Assembly (NCBI RefSeq): GCF_002198095.1
Contig: NZ_NHMK01000016.1
Location: forward strand, 25,001-89,000
Length of the DNA stretch: 64,000 nt
Reading direction: 5' to 3'
Source of the DNA: Deinococcus indicus
GTDB taxonomy: Bacteria > Deinococcota > Deinococci > Deinococcales > Deinococcaceae
This document shows positions 1 to 8,944 of this stretch, one piece after another (position 1 is the first letter of the stretch; every line of letters starts with the position of its first letter). A program made the position numbers and the translations under genes. The notes under the pieces are model-generated. The model was given only the letters and a program-made list of their open reading frames with translations, was not told where the DNA came from and searched no databases.

Positions 1-475
1 TGAGGCGGCGCAGCAACTGGTCGAGTTGCTGGCGCTCGGCCACACTCAGTGGACTGAGCAGTTCCTCCTCGCGGCGCAGATGAACAGGCAGGTGATCGCG
101 CACGAGGTCACGCCCGGCCTCCGTCAGGTGGATACGCTGGGCACGGCGATCCTGGGCATCGGGCGTGCGGCGCAGCAGTCCGCGCGCTTCCAGGCGGTCG
201 AGGCTGCCGGTGACACTGGCCGGCGAGACAGCGAGGAGCGTCGCCAGTTCGCCCGGGCTCAGGCCGCCCGGGTTGCCGGAGCGGTACAGGGTGAACAGCA
301 GGTCGCGGGTGGCGGCGGTCAGATCGGCGTGTGGCGCGGTGGCGCGGACGTGTTCGTCCAGCAGCGCCTGCGCGCGCGTCAACGTGATGAAGGTGAGCAT
401 GGGCGAAGTGTCCAGCGCTGGTTCACAGCTCTGCCAGTCGCGCTGGATGCGGTCCAGCAGGTCGAGGAGGGTCAT
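1..475 (-). CDS. MarR-family transcriptional regulator, 3' end cut by window edge
   Basis: Translating from the ATG at 475 gives about 158 residues before the window ends. The winged-helix core is clear: a helix-turn-helix segment LSPGELATLLAVSPASVTGS is followed by the wing DAQDRRAQRIHLTEAGRDL, which carries the D-R-R signature of the MarR family. Such proteins are homodimeric repressors that usually release DNA on binding a small phenolic or oxidising ligand. The gene diverges from a DMT-type exporter and the gap between them holds overlapping palindromes, so the likely job is control of itself and that exporter. The ligand cannot be told from sequence. Only the extreme C terminus is missing. 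Confidence 0.85.
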   Translation of the reverse strand, partial: MTLLDLLDRIQRDWQSCEPALDTSPMLTFITLTRAQALLDEHVRATAPHADLTAATRDLLFTLYRSGNPGGLSPGELATLLAVSPASVTGSLDRLEARGLLRRTPDAQDRRAQRIHLTEAGRDLVRDHLPVHLRREEELLSPLSVAERQQLDQLLRRL

Positions 476-498
476 GGGTGCAGTATAGGAATTCGATC

Positions 499-518
499 AT
501 CTATTTTATAGATAAAAT
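499..518. promoter_or_regulatory. Overlapping palindromes, probable MarR operator
   Basis: Two perfect inverted repeats overlap in an AT-rich patch between the divergent regulator and exporter: ATCTAT-TTT-ATAGAT (499-513) and ATTTTAT-AG-ATAAAAT (503-518). MarR dimers bind palindromes of this size. The site lies 22 bases before the exporter GTG and 24 bases before the regulator ATG, so occupancy could block both promoters. The binding protein is inferred from position. Confidence 0.6.
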
Positions 519-539
519 TTTTATGCGTAAAATAAGTCT

Positions 540-1403
540 GTGCGACCCTCGCCCCTCTTCATTGCCGCCGCAGCTCCCATCAGCTGGGGAACCAGTTACG
601 TCGTTCTGGAGAACCTCCACCCGGTTGGGCCGACCAGCGCCGCAGCGCTGAGGGCACTGGGCGCAGGTCTCCTCCTGTTGCTCTTTGTCCGGCAGTGGCC
701 GCGCGGGGAGTGGTGGTGGAAAAGTGCCCTGCTGGGCGCACTGAACTTCAGTCTGTTCTTCAGCACCCTGTTTATCAGCGCCGCCCACCTGGGCGGCGGA
801 CTCGCCGCCACGCTCGGCGCCCTGGGCCCACTGCTGATTCTGGCGTTCAACCACGCTGTCCTGGGCCAGAAGCCACAACGAACGGCGCTACAGGCCGGCG
901 TCCTGGGGCTGGCAGGGGTGGCCCTGCTGGTGCTGTCCCCTGGCGTGCAGGCCGACGCAACAGGTCTGCTGACCGGGCTGGTCAGCGTGATGGCCGCGTC
1001 CGGCGGGTATCTGCTGGCCGGTACGTGGAACACTCCGCCCGGGGCGTCCCTGGTGGCCCTTACTGCATGGCAGTTGTGCTGGGGCGGCCTGCTGCTTCTG
1101 CCCGTCGCCTGGTGGCTGGACGGCCCCCTGCCTGCCCTCACCCCTGCTCAACTCCCGTGGCTGGCCTATCTGATCGTGGTGGGTACGGCGCTGGCCTATG
1201 CGCTCTGGTTCAGGGGCATCCGCGACACATCCCCCGTGCAGATCTCGCTGCTGACCCGACTGAGCCCGGCAACGGCCATCGCACTGGACCTGCTGGCCGG
1301 ACGTCATCTGGGCGGCCCGCAGTGGGCTGGCCTGGGATTGATTACCGTCAGCGTTCTGCTGGGTGCGTGGCCGTCTCCACCCGCTCAAGCAGGCGAAGAA
1401 TAG
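540..1403 (+). CDS. EamA/DMT-superfamily transporter
   Basis: A 287-residue, very hydrophobic protein with about ten membrane segments in two halves, the usual architecture of EamA (drug/metabolite) exporters of about 290 residues. The first segment (SPLFIAAAAPISWGTSYVVL) and the GLGLITVSVLLGAW segment near the end fit the two EamA repeats. The substrate is unknown. The start is a GTG at 540; no Shine-Dalgarno sequence is visible, so it may be translated leaderless. It diverges from a MarR regulator with palindromes between them, suggesting ligand-induced efflux. A 13-bp stem follows the stop. Confidence 0.8.
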   Translation: MRPSPLFIAAAAPISWGTSYVVLENLHPVGPTSAAALRALGAGLLLLLFVRQWPRGEWWWKSALLGALNFSLFFSTLFISAAHLGGGLAATLGALGPLLILAFNHAVLGQKPQRTALQAGVLGLAGVALLVLSPGVQADATGLLTGLVSVMAASGGYLLAGTWNTPPGASLVALTAWQLCWGGLLLLPVAWWLDGPLPALTPAQLPWLAYLIVVGTALAYALWFRGIRDTSPVQISLLTRLSPATAIALDLLAGRHLGGPQWAGLGLITVSVLLGAWPSPPAQAGEE

Positions 1404-1405
1404 AT

Positions 1406-1443
1406 AGCAGCGCCGGGCCTCGAACGTGAAGCCCGGCGCTGCT
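1406..1443. terminator. 13-bp inverted repeat between convergent genes
   Basis: AGCAGCGCCGGGC at 1406-1418 is the exact reverse complement of 1431-1443, with a 12-base loop. It lies between the ends of the convergent exporter and HU genes and could act in both directions. No long T-tract is present, so efficiency is uncertain. Confidence 0.55.
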
Positions 1444-1452
1444 CCTGCCGGG

Positions 1453-1770
1453 TTACAGCGTGTCTTTCAGGGCGCTGGCGACCTTGAAGCCGATCTTCTT
1501 GCCGGCCGGGATCTGGATCTTCTCGCTGGTGCCGGGCTTCACGCCGGTCCGGGCGGCGGTCGCGCGGACGCTCAGAGTTCCCAGGCCGGGCAGACCCACA
1601 CTCTGACCGTTCTTCAGGCCGCTGACGATGCCATCGACCAGGGCGTCGAATGCGTCACCGGCCTGTTTCTTGGTCAGACCAGTCTGGGCGGCGACCCGGT
1701 CGACCAGTTCGGTTTTGGCGATCTTGGAAGCAGTGGCGGCGGGCTTTACAGTTCGGGACGGTTTCGGCAT
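1453..1770 (-). CDS. HU-family DNA-binding protein
   Basis: 105 residues. It has the HU core: [20 protein letters not shown], the beta-arm entry [19 protein letters not shown] and the [14 protein letters not shown] segment that wraps DNA. HU dimers bend and compact DNA without sequence specificity. The N terminus ([16 protein letters not shown]) is a short basic/alanine-rich extension like that of Deinococcus HU, but shorter than in the second copy at 28.1 kb. The ATG at 1770 was chosen because the family homology begins soon after it; the frame stays open further upstream but that part has no family resemblance. A plasmid-borne HU is probably a nucleoid stealth or stability factor; this is inference. 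Confidence 0.88.
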   Translation of the reverse strand: MPKPSRTVKPAATASKIAKTELVDRVAAQTGLTKKQAGDAFDALVDGIVSGLKNGQSVGLPGLGTLSVRATAARTGVKPGTSEKIQIPAGKKIGFKVASALKDTL

Positions 1771-1940
1771 GTCCGCATCCTGGGGTCTGTGCAACACGCG
1801 CCGCAAGACACTTTGCGTAGCAGTACCCAATCTCAGCTGTGCATGTGGAATGCGCAGTGCAGGCAATTCCCGCAAAAGTGCATGGGTCGCCAATAAGCGC
1901 GTCTGTGCCGATACACTTCTACCTCATACTGGCTTCACCC

Positions 1941-3341
1941 TCACGCGGTCATGGCGCGCGTCTTGCGGTAGTCCGCAGCCTCCGCCGCCATCGTGAACTC
2001 GATCTGCCCGTGATGTCGCTGCACGAACCCGGCGATCTCCTCGAGCGTGATGTGGAAGAACTCCTTGCGCGGGTTCACCTGGTTCACCCGGCGGGCCGCG
2101 AACTCCCGGTGCAGATCCGCCTCCAGCTTCGGCGCGTCCTCGCTGTAGATGACGGCATGCACGTCGAAGTTGAACGGCACGGACGCGTTCCCCAGCTCGC
2201 GAACGCGTTCCAGCGGCTCCAGCCGCCGGGTCATCCCGATCTTGTACACGTTCTCCCCGAAGCTGCCGATGTTGGAGATCACGTACACGTGCCCCACACG
2301 GGTCTGCTGCGCCATGGAGATCGCCCGCTCACTCCGCGCGTGCGCTGCCGCCAGTGCCTCGGAGAGCCGCGCGATCTCGCCCTGCAACCGCTCCTGCTGC
2401 GCGCCCACGGCGGACTCGACGTCACGCCGCGCGCGTTCGAGAGCCACCTCGTAGCGCTGCTCCTCCCGTTCCGCATCCGCCAGGGCGCGGTCCAGTTCCT
2501 TCTGGGCGCGTTCCTCCTCGCGCATCTGCTCGCGGATCGCACGCTGCTCCTCCGCTTCGATCTGCCTCTTCTCGTGGTACTCATGCACCAGGCGCAGCTC
2601 CTGCAACTTCAACTCAAGGAACGGCAGCGTCAGGTGACTGCCTGTTTCGCCGTCCAGCACGTTGATCTTCTTCCAGAGCTCAACGAGCCGGCTCTCGATC
2701 TTGAGCACGTTGTCGAACCGCACTTTCTGGATCAGCGCCTCCGACTCGCCGTTGAAGGCCCGAGCCTGCAGCTGCGCGATCTCCTTGAGCATCTTGCGGC
2801 CCAGCGCCTCGTTCCCGTTGATCGTCCAGGTGGTCGGCGACTTCACGGCGCCACCCTGCCGGATCAGTTCCTTCTGCGCTTTGCGTACCCGCTCCAGCTC
2901 GTGCTTGTAGAGCGCGGACGTCCCGAAGTCGTACTTGGGTTCGTACAGCCCGAAGTCCCGCGCGATGCTTTCGAGGTCGAGTGGATCGACTTCCTTCTGA
3001 AGCCGCGCGATGCGCAGGTCCAGGTCGCGGGCGGCGTTCTGCTTGTCGTTCAGCGCCCTCTCCACCTTGGCGTACTGGGCGTTGATGTCCAGCAGGCCGT
3101 GGTATGGCCTGAAGGCTTCCTGGATGCCTTCGAAGTCACGCCGGATGTTGTCGAGGTCGCCTTCCAGTTCAGCGATGCGGCGCCCTGCGGTGTCCGCATC
3201 TGCCGCGTGGGTCGACTGCAACGCCCGGTGCTGCTGGTCTCCCAGCACCTTCTGGGCTTCCAGTTGCTTGAAGCGGCGGGTTCCGCTGGTGACGGTGTAG
3301 ACGTAAAGACTGAAGAACACGACCGCGAGGAACCATCCCAT
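1941..3341 (-). CDS. SNIPE-like anti-phage protein: membrane anchor, coiled coils, DUF4041, GIY-YIG nuclease
   Basis: 466 residues. Residues 2-18 form one hydrophobic segment (GWFLAVVFFSLYVYTVT) that would tether the protein to the inner membrane. Residues 20-120 are coiled coil, and 120-250 match the DUF4041 pattern (DLESIARDFGLYEPKYDFG). Residues 255-345 are a second long coiled coil, followed by a T5orf172/GIY-YIG nuclease (GHVYVIS at 350, YKIGMTRR at 366, Glu about 407). This architecture is that of SNIPE, a membrane nuclease reported to cut phage DNA during injection. An AGGAG ribosome site lies 6 bases before the ATG. Its neighbours are a CAP protein and a restriction enzyme, consistent with a defence cluster. 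The assignment rests on domain order. Confidence 0.75.
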   Translation of the reverse strand: MGWFLAVVFFSLYVYTVTSGTRRFKQLEAQKVLGDQQHRALQSTHAADADTAGRRIAELEGDLDNIRRDFEGIQEAFRPYHGLLDINAQYAKVERALNDKQNAARDLDLRIARLQKEVDPLDLESIARDFGLYEPKYDFGTSALYKHELERVRKAQKELIRQGGAVKSPTTWTINGNEALGRKMLKEIAQLQARAFNGESEALIQKVRFDNVLKIESRLVELWKKINVLDGETGSHLTLPFLELKLQELRLVHEYHEKRQIEAEEQRAIREQMREEERAQKELDRALADAEREEQRYEVALERARRDVESAVGAQQERLQGEIARLSEALAAAHARSERAISMAQQTRVGHVYVISNIGSFGENVYKIGMTRRLEPLERVRELGNASVPFNFDVHAVIYSEDAPKLEADLHREFAARRVNQVNPRKEFFHITLEEIAGFVQRHHGQIEFTMAAEAADYRKTRAMTA

Positions 3342-3529
3342 GCACGTCTCCTGCGCCCGAGCGGAAAGGTTGACCCGGCGCGGGCGCGCAGGGGTGGGAG
3401 CTCAGGCGGGGTTCCCCGTTCGTATCACTCTCAGCGGCGACTTTCGAGCAGATGTGACGCCCGCCCTCCAGCAGGTGCGGACTTCAGTTCAGGCTGAGCG
3501 CAGAACCTCACGCTGGGTACGCAGCCGCG

Positions 3530-4357
3530 TCAGCGGGTTTCGACGCCGAACACCTGCACCCAGTACGTCGGGAAGATCGACCCGGCCACGCCGTTGTTCA
3601 CCGCGCCGCCGAACAGGGTCCAGTGAGGGTCCATCAGGTTCTCGCAGTGCCCTGGGCTGGTCAACAGGTTCTTCACGGCCTCCTGTGCGGTGATGGGTCC
3701 GTACGCGACGTTCTCTCCTGCTACTCCGACGAACCCCAGCGCCGCGGCCCGCTGCTGCGCCCGGCTCCCATCCACCGGGTTCACGTGCCCACGGAAGTTC
3801 AGGCGCACCATGTCGCCCGCGTGCCGCGCCGCTGCTCCCGCCAGGCGCGCGTCCCACTTCAGGGGCGGCACGGCGTTCATCAGCTTCCCGCCGCACTTCT
3901 GCCCCTGGAAGCGCGCCCGGTTCGTCGCCTCCAGGAACTCCGTCATCCACCGCTGCGACTGGCTCAGGTCCACCCGCGCCTCTGTCGCCAGGATCAACTT
4001 CATTCGCGTCCCGTCCAGTGACAGTCCGAAGGACCGGAACCCCACGAACTTCCCGCACTGCCGCGTGATCTGCGCCTTCACCCAGCCCACGTCGCCGTTG
4101 TACGTCATGCCCGCCAGGTACAGGCCGTGCGCGCGGAACTGCTGCCGCTGCAACGCCGCCTGCAACTCGTACCCGTTCATCACGTCAGCCGCCGCGAGAC
4201 TCAACGGTCGGCTCAGCACCGGCGTCGTCCCGCACGCCGCGAAGGCCGCACCCAGCGACTTCACCATCGCGTCCGCTGTCGAGCTGGTCGGCGTCCCCTG
4301 ACCCTGCGCGGATCCCAGTAGGCTCATGCCCAGCAGCAGTCCCACCTCACGCCGCAT
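3530..4357 (-). CDS. Secreted CAP/SCP-domain protein
   Basis: 275 residues with an N-terminal signal peptide (MRREVGLLLGMSLLGSAQGQ). The C-terminal half, from about residue 165, is a bacterial CAP domain: WDARLAGAAARHAGDM, FRGHVNPVDG, GENVAYG, then SPGHCENLMDPHWTLFGGAV and a terminal YWVQVFG. The two histidines and the GENVA/SPGH motifs are the family's cavity residues. Bacterial CAP proteins are extracytoplasmic with poorly defined roles (lipid or peptidoglycan-associated, possible peptidase). The N-terminal half (30-150) has four cysteines in the whole protein and no match I recognise. The ATG at 4357 overlaps the end of the upstream restriction gene by 11 bases, so the two are likely co-transcribed, although their functions look unrelated. 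Confidence 0.8.
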   Translation of the reverse strand: MRREVGLLLGMSLLGSAQGQGTPTSSTADAMVKSLGAAFAACGTTPVLSRPLSLAAADVMNGYELQAALQRQQFRAHGLYLAGMTYNGDVGWVKAQITRQCGKFVGFRSFGLSLDGTRMKLILATEARVDLSQSQRWMTEFLEATNRARFQGQKCGGKLMNAVPPLKWDARLAGAAARHAGDMVRLNFRGHVNPVDGSRAQQRAAALGFVGVAGENVAYGPITAQEAVKNLLTSPGHCENLMDPHWTLFGGAVNNGVAGSIFPTYWVQVFGVETR

Positions 4358-7300
4358 ACGCCACCGTCTCCGTGCCGACCTGCCGCACCTGACCCATCAT
4401 CACCAGCAGCTCCAGCAGTTCGTCCACCGTCCCGGCGCGCACGCCGCTGAACGCCGCCGCCACCTGCTCCGCCGACAGCGCCCGCTCCGCCAGCACCAGC
4501 ACCTGACGCACCGCCGCCGACTGCTCCGCCAGTCGGTCCGGGTACGCGGGCTTCGCCAGCGCCGCCGCCGCCGGGGCCTGCACGTTCATGCCCAGGTCGC
4601 CCACGGCCGTGCCTCTGGGGTCCTGGTAGTCGGGGCGCAGGTACCGGATCGTCCCGGCGCGTTCCTCCTGCCCCCGCAACGCGTTCAGGTCCGTCAGGCG
4701 CGACAGGATCTCCTGATCACCCAACGCCCCCTCCCAGCCGTACGCTGCCTGCACCAGGGCGTCCAGCTCGTCGTGGTACTCGCGCAGCACGGTCACGGTG
4801 CCGTCCTGCAGGGTGCGGCGTTCCCGGTCCGTGAGTTCGGCGCCGCCCCGGAGCTTCTCCAGGACGTTGTACAGGTCCGTCATGGTCAGGTGGGCGTGCG
4901 CGGCGAGGCGGGCCTTGCGCAGGGCGTCGAGCGCTTCAGCCTTCTCGCGGATCGCCTGCTGCTGCGCGGGCGTGGGGACCGGGAAGGGGAACGTCTCGAA
5001 GCAGCGGGACTTGTTGTAGCGGGGATCGTTGCCGACACCCAGGCGACTGCCCTGTGCCAGCGCCCAGACGACATGAACGCGACTGCTCAGCACGCCCAGC
5101 ACGTAGGCATCATCGTGGGCGATGTTGACCAGCATGTTGTCCGGCAGGATGCTGTCGGGCAGGAACTGGAAGAAGCGGTGTTTGCTCGTCTCCACCGTCG
5201 CGATGAAGCGCGGCAGGCCTGCCAGGGCAGGGCGGAAGGCACTGCGCGGCTCACCGAAGATCCACCAGTTGTCCCGGTACGTGGCCCGGTTGTTCGCGTC
5301 CCGCTCCGGCTTCACGGTCAGGCGGACGTGCTGGTACATCTCCGGGAAGCGCGTCCGGGCCTCGTCTTCCGTCAGGCCGAACAGGTCGATCACCCGCACG
5401 TCCCGCGGCCTGGACGTCAGGTCGCGCCCGTTGCGGTACTCCCGCAGGTGCGCTTCGATGCCCGGCACGCGCCCCAACCCCAGATCGAGCGCGTCCGTCT
5501 CCTTCTGCCCGGTCTTCGGATCTGGCAAAGCGCGCACTGGCACGATGAACCCGGAGCCGTGCAACTTCACGCCAGGGTTGCTGATGCCGTCCATCGCCTT
5601 CAGCGGCCCAGCCTGGGTCACGTCCGCCCCAACGGTCAGGTCGGCGTTGATGCGCCCCACCATCGCCGTCGTCTTCACGTCGTACTCGCCGTTCTCCCCA
5701 GCCTGCTCATCCACCACGCGTTCCAGCAGGCCGTCGCGCTTCCCGCGCGCCACGACCGTCATCGCGATCCGCACCGCCGCGCCGTCCGCCTCGTCCACCC
5801 ACGGGTGATCCGGCACCGCGTACACCAGACTCAGCGGATGGGCGTCCTTCACGCTCGCCGTCAGGTGATCCTCGATCACGCGGCGGTTGAACGTCTGCTT
5901 GATGGAGTTCGTCGTCACGAACCCGAACCGCCGCAGTCGCCGCAGGCTCGCCATCTGCACCGCCGCCTTGTGCCACCAGAACATCACGAAGTCCGCGCTG
6001 TCCGGCACGCCCACCACGTCCTTCTTCGGCTTGTACGTGGCGCGCAGGGCCTGGACGTACCCGTCGCCCAGCGCCTCGCGCATCGGCCCCGCCCCGATGA
6101 ACGGCGGGTTGCCCACGATGAAGTCCGCCGCCGGCCACAGCGGCTTGCCGGGCTTCACGTACACGGTGTCCTGCACCCGCGCCGCCGGGTCCGGCACCTC
6201 CCGCCCCGTCACCGGGTCCTTGATCAGCGTCACGCCGTCCCAGCGGGTCACGGGCACCCCGGCCTTATCGACGTGCGGCTTCCGGCTGCTGTACGTCAGC
6301 ACGGCGTCCGTCTGCCGGATGTTGCGGTACGCCTTCAGGATCGGCTCGGCCGGTCCCGCCCCGCCGTGCGAGCGGGCGTACAACTGCAGGTACCCGATCC
6401 ACAGGACCAGCTCCGCCACGCGCGCCGCGCGCGGGTTCAGTTCCAGGCCCAGGAACTGCTCGGGGCTCACGTCCGTCAGCGGCGGCGTCCCACCCAGATC
6501 CACGAGCGTCTCGATGACTTCCGCCTCCAGGCGCTTGACGAGCTCCATGCTGACGTACAGGAAGTTGCCCGTCCCGCACGCCGGGTCCAGGACGCGCTGC
6601 TGCTGCAGTTTCGACAGGAACGCCTCGACCAGTCCGCGCGCCTTCACGCGGGCCTTCTCCGGGTCCTTGCCCTTCTCGATGGCCGCCTGCACCTCGATCT
6701 GCACACCCGCCCAGTCCTCCCGCAGGGGCGCCAGGACGACGTGGTTCACCAGCCGCTCCACGTACGGGCGGGGCGTGTAGTGCGCGCCCAGCTTGTGCCG
6801 CTCGGTGGGGTCCAGCGCCCGCTCGACCAGCGTGCCGAAGATGCTGGGTTCCACCTGACTCCAGTCGTGCTCGGCCGCCGCGATGAACAACTCCAGCTGC
6901 GCCGGCGTGACGGGCAGCACCTCGACGTTCTCGAACAGGCCGCCGTTGAAGTGCTTGATCTTCTCGCGCAGCGCGACGCTGTACCCGCCGGTCGCCATGT
7001 TCCGCCACAGTTCGTCCACGGTCGGCACGAAAGCGTCCGGATCGCGGCGCATGTCCTGCAGCGCCCCGCGGAACTTGAACCCGCCGATCAGGCCGACGTC
7101 CTCGGCGAACATCGTGAAGATCATCCGCATCAGGAACGCACTGACCCGCTCGGGCGTCAGGGCCTTCCCGTCCTGGTCGTGCTGGCCTTCCATGCTGCGG
7201 CTGATCTGCGCGAGCGTGACGGCCACCTGCCGCGTGACCTGCGCCGCGTGCAGGCTCGGGTCCAGGCTGAGCGGGTCCATCCAGATGGCCCGCAACCTCT

Positions 7301-7868
7301 CGCGGATCTCGGGGCGCCGCAGGTCCTCGAGGGTGATGCGGTGTGGCCCGGCGGCCGGGAAGGGCAGGTACGCGCCGCCACTGCGGGTGAACTCCGCGTA
7401 GATCTCGATGACGTGGCCGACATCGACGACCAGCACGAACGGGGGTCGCCCCTCCTCTTTCGGCAGGAGGCGCACGTACCCTTCGGCCTGCGTGCGGGCG
7501 CGGCGCATGAAGGTGTCCCAGCCGGCCGTGCCGCGCGTCCCGTGACCCTTCTTGGTCTTCTTGCCCTTGCTGGCCCGGACGCGCACTTCTTCTTCCTCCG
7601 CCGCTTCCTTCTCGACGCCCTGCTTGGCCTCCAGCACGAAGCTCCCTCGGCGGTACAGGTCGATGCGGCGCGGCGTGGGCGCACTGTCGTCATGGACCTC
7701 GTACACGGTGCGTTCCAGGACGTAGGCGTTGTCGGCGTCGTCGGGGCGGGTCGGCTCTGGTTCGGGCACGCCGAGCACGCGGCACAGTTCGCTGAGGAAC
7801 TGGCCGTAGTTGGCGCGCTCAGCCCCGCCGGACGCGGCCCAGCGGGCAATGAAGGTGTCGAGATCCAT
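4347..7868 (-). CDS. Single-chain restriction-modification enzyme (type IIG/IIL, MmeI-like)
   Basis: 1173 residues that combine nuclease, methyltransferase and target recognition. An N-terminal PD-(D/E)XK site reads RID at 70 and FVLEAKQG at 78-84 (D70, E80, K82). The gamma-class adenine methyltransferase has motif I VLDPACGTGNF (426-436) and motif IV NPPF (587-590). The region from about 740 to 1000 should be the target-recognition domain, and the rest a helical tail. The family cuts near and methylates one strand of an asymmetric site, limiting phage and plasmid entry. It is longer than MmeI (about 920). A Lys/Glu-rich insert at 88-110 separates the nuclease from the helical linker. It starts at ATG 7868, with a 152-base gap to a divergent gene. 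Confidence 0.85.
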   Translation of the reverse strand: MDLDTFIARWAASGGAERANYGQFLSELCRVLGVPEPEPTRPDDADNAYVLERTVYEVHDDSAPTPRRIDLYRRGSFVLEAKQGVEKEAAEEEEVRVRASKGKKTKKGHGTRGTAGWDTFMRRARTQAEGYVRLLPKEEGRPPFVLVVDVGHVIEIYAEFTRSGGAYLPFPAAGPHRITLEDLRRPEIRERLRAIWMDPLSLDPSLHAAQVTRQVAVTLAQISRSMEGQHDQDGKALTPERVSAFLMRMIFTMFAEDVGLIGGFKFRGALQDMRRDPDAFVPTVDELWRNMATGGYSVALREKIKHFNGGLFENVEVLPVTPAQLELFIAAAEHDWSQVEPSIFGTLVERALDPTERHKLGAHYTPRPYVERLVNHVVLAPLREDWAGVQIEVQAAIEKGKDPEKARVKARGLVEAFLSKLQQQRVLDPACGTGNFLYVSMELVKRLEAEVIETLVDLGGTPPLTDVSPEQFLGLELNPRAARVAELVLWIGYLQLYARSHGGAGPAEPILKAYRNIRQTDAVLTYSSRKPHVDKAGVPVTRWDGVTLIKDPVTGREVPDPAARVQDTVYVKPGKPLWPAADFIVGNPPFIGAGPMREALGDGYVQALRATYKPKKDVVGVPDSADFVMFWWHKAAVQMASLRRLRRFGFVTTNSIKQTFNRRVIEDHLTASVKDAHPLSLVYAVPDHPWVDEADGAAVRIAMTVVARGKRDGLLERVVDEQAGENGEYDVKTTAMVGRINADLTVGADVTQAGPLKAMDGISNPGVKLHGSGFIVPVRALPDPKTGQKETDALDLGLGRVPGIEAHLREYRNGRDLTSRPRDVRVIDLFGLTEDEARTRFPEMYQHVRLTVKPERDANNRATYRDNWWIFGEPRSAFRPALAGLPRFIATVETSKHRFFQFLPDSILPDNMLVNIAHDDAYVLGVLSSRVHVVWALAQGSRLGVGNDPRYNKSRCFETFPFPVPTPAQQQAIREKAEALDALRKARLAAHAHLTMTDLYNVLEKLRGGAELTDRERRTLQDGTVTVLREYHDELDALVQAAYGWEGALGDQEILSRLTDLNALRGQEERAGTIRYLRPDYQDPRGTAVGDLGMNVQAPAAAALAKPAYPDRLAEQSAAVRQVLVLAERALSAEQVAAAFSGVRAGTVDELLELLVMMGQVRQVGTETVAYAA

Positions 7869-8020
7869 CGTGACGCTGAGTGTTGCACGATCAGCCGCCG
7901 GAAGGGAGCGAACATGCCCGTGGATACTGCGACGGAGTCCGATTGGCGACGAGATTCGTCACCCTGGATGGCCACGCAAACGCGCCCGCGCCAGGCGGGA
8001 GTCTGTGACATCCTGCGCGC

Positions 8021-8692
8021 GTGGAATTCCTGAGCATGGTGATCGCCCTCGTCTTCATGGGCGTGTGCATTGGTGTGGGTGTCAAACTGACCCCGCGGGT
8101 CCTGAAGATGCTTCGTCACGTCTTGACCACCCCGCCACCCAGTCAGAGCAGTTCGCGCGTCACATTCCGTCCGGATGTACCAAGCCGGTCTGGCACGCCC
8201 GCCAGCACGAGCCGCCCCGCCACTCAGCCCACCCCCAAACCGACCGAAGCCACGCCTATGCCGGATGGAGTGCCTGATCACCTGCCCGTCCGCGTCAAGC
8301 AGTACTTCCTGGCGAGAAGCGAAGTGGCGTTCCTTGCAGCGCTTGAGGCCTGCCTCCCGCCTGGGTACCGGGTGTTCCCGAACGTGCGGCTGAACGACCT
8401 GTTCTTCATCACCACGCGTCACCCTGGGCAGCAGAAGGGAACGTACGCCCGCCTGCGTGACAAGCATGTGGACTTCCTGATCGTGTCCCTGCCGGATCAC
8501 CAGCCGCGTTTCGCGATTGAGCTGGATGGCGCGAGTCACGACAACGCGCAGCAGCAGTACCGCGACGCGGTGAAGGATGTGGCGTTCCGGAGTGCAGGGT
8601 TGCCGCTGGTCCGTCTGCGAGCCGAGGGGACATACACTCCGGATTCCCTGCGGGAAATGCTGCGGGAGCACCTGAGTGCCGTTCGTGCCTGA
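8021..8692 (+). CDS. Membrane-anchored DUF2726 (putative PD-(D/E)XK-like) protein
   Basis: 223 residues. An N-terminal transmembrane segment (MVIALVFMGVCIGVGV) is followed by a Pro/Ser/Thr linker of about 60 residues. A DUF2726 domain spans about 90-220: FLAALEACLPPGYRVFPNVRL, HVDFLIV, FAIELDGASHDNAQQQYRDAVKD, and GLPLVRLR. DUF2726 is related in fold to PD-(D/E)XK nucleases; here D(FLIV)...ELDG supplies the acidic pair, but a canonical E-x-K is not obvious, so nuclease activity is unproven. The start is GTG 8021; ATG 8036 is an alternative. It diverges from the restriction gene. A membrane-bound nuclease-like fold beside a SNIPE-like protein and a restriction enzyme makes a defence role plausible. 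Confidence 0.65.
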   Translation: MEFLSMVIALVFMGVCIGVGVKLTPRVLKMLRHVLTTPPPSQSSSRVTFRPDVPSRSGTPASTSRPATQPTPKPTEATPMPDGVPDHLPVRVKQYFLARSEVAFLAALEACLPPGYRVFPNVRLNDLFFITTRHPGQQKGTYARLRDKHVDFLIVSLPDHQPRFAIELDGASHDNAQQQYRDAVKDVAFRSAGLPLVRLRAEGTYTPDSLREMLREHLSAVRA

Positions 8693-8704
8693 CCACAGGA
8701 GAAA

Positions 8705-8944
8705 GTGTCCATTAAGCTGCGCCTGATGGTGACTTCCAAGATGCGAACTCCCACGCTGCTGCACCCGCTACTGATCTGCCTGTCGAGTGTGGCTGCCTAC
8801 ACGTACCTGCTGTGGCAGATAGTCACGCAATCGGGAACCAGCGCTCCGGAATGGCTTCTTCTGGTGTTCGGGGTGGTCTGGGGCATCGGGGTGCTGATCT
8901 ACGTCCCGCGCCTGCTGTGGCCCGCAGCAAGGGAAGCCGTATGA
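8705..8944 (+). CDS. Small two-helix membrane protein, unknown
   Basis: 79 residues with two hydrophobic helices (LLHPLLICLSSVAAYTYLLW and WLLLVFGVVWGIGVLIYV) and short charged ends. An AGGAG sequence lies close before GTG 8705; ATG 8726 is also possible. The stop overlaps the next ATG (ATGA), so the two small genes are translationally coupled. They follow the DUF2726 gene by 12 bases and form one transcription unit with it. Function not recognised. Confidence 0.6.
   Translation: MSIKLRLMVTSKMRTPTLLHPLLICLSSVAAYTYLLWQIVTQSGTSAPEWLLLVFGVVWGIGVLIYVPRLLWPAAREAV

Noticed and set aside
4326..8033. A 1235-codon open frame on the plus strand
   Set aside because: It is antisense to the restriction-modification gene; the sequence is His/Arg/Gln-rich with no domain, a typical GC-rich shadow.
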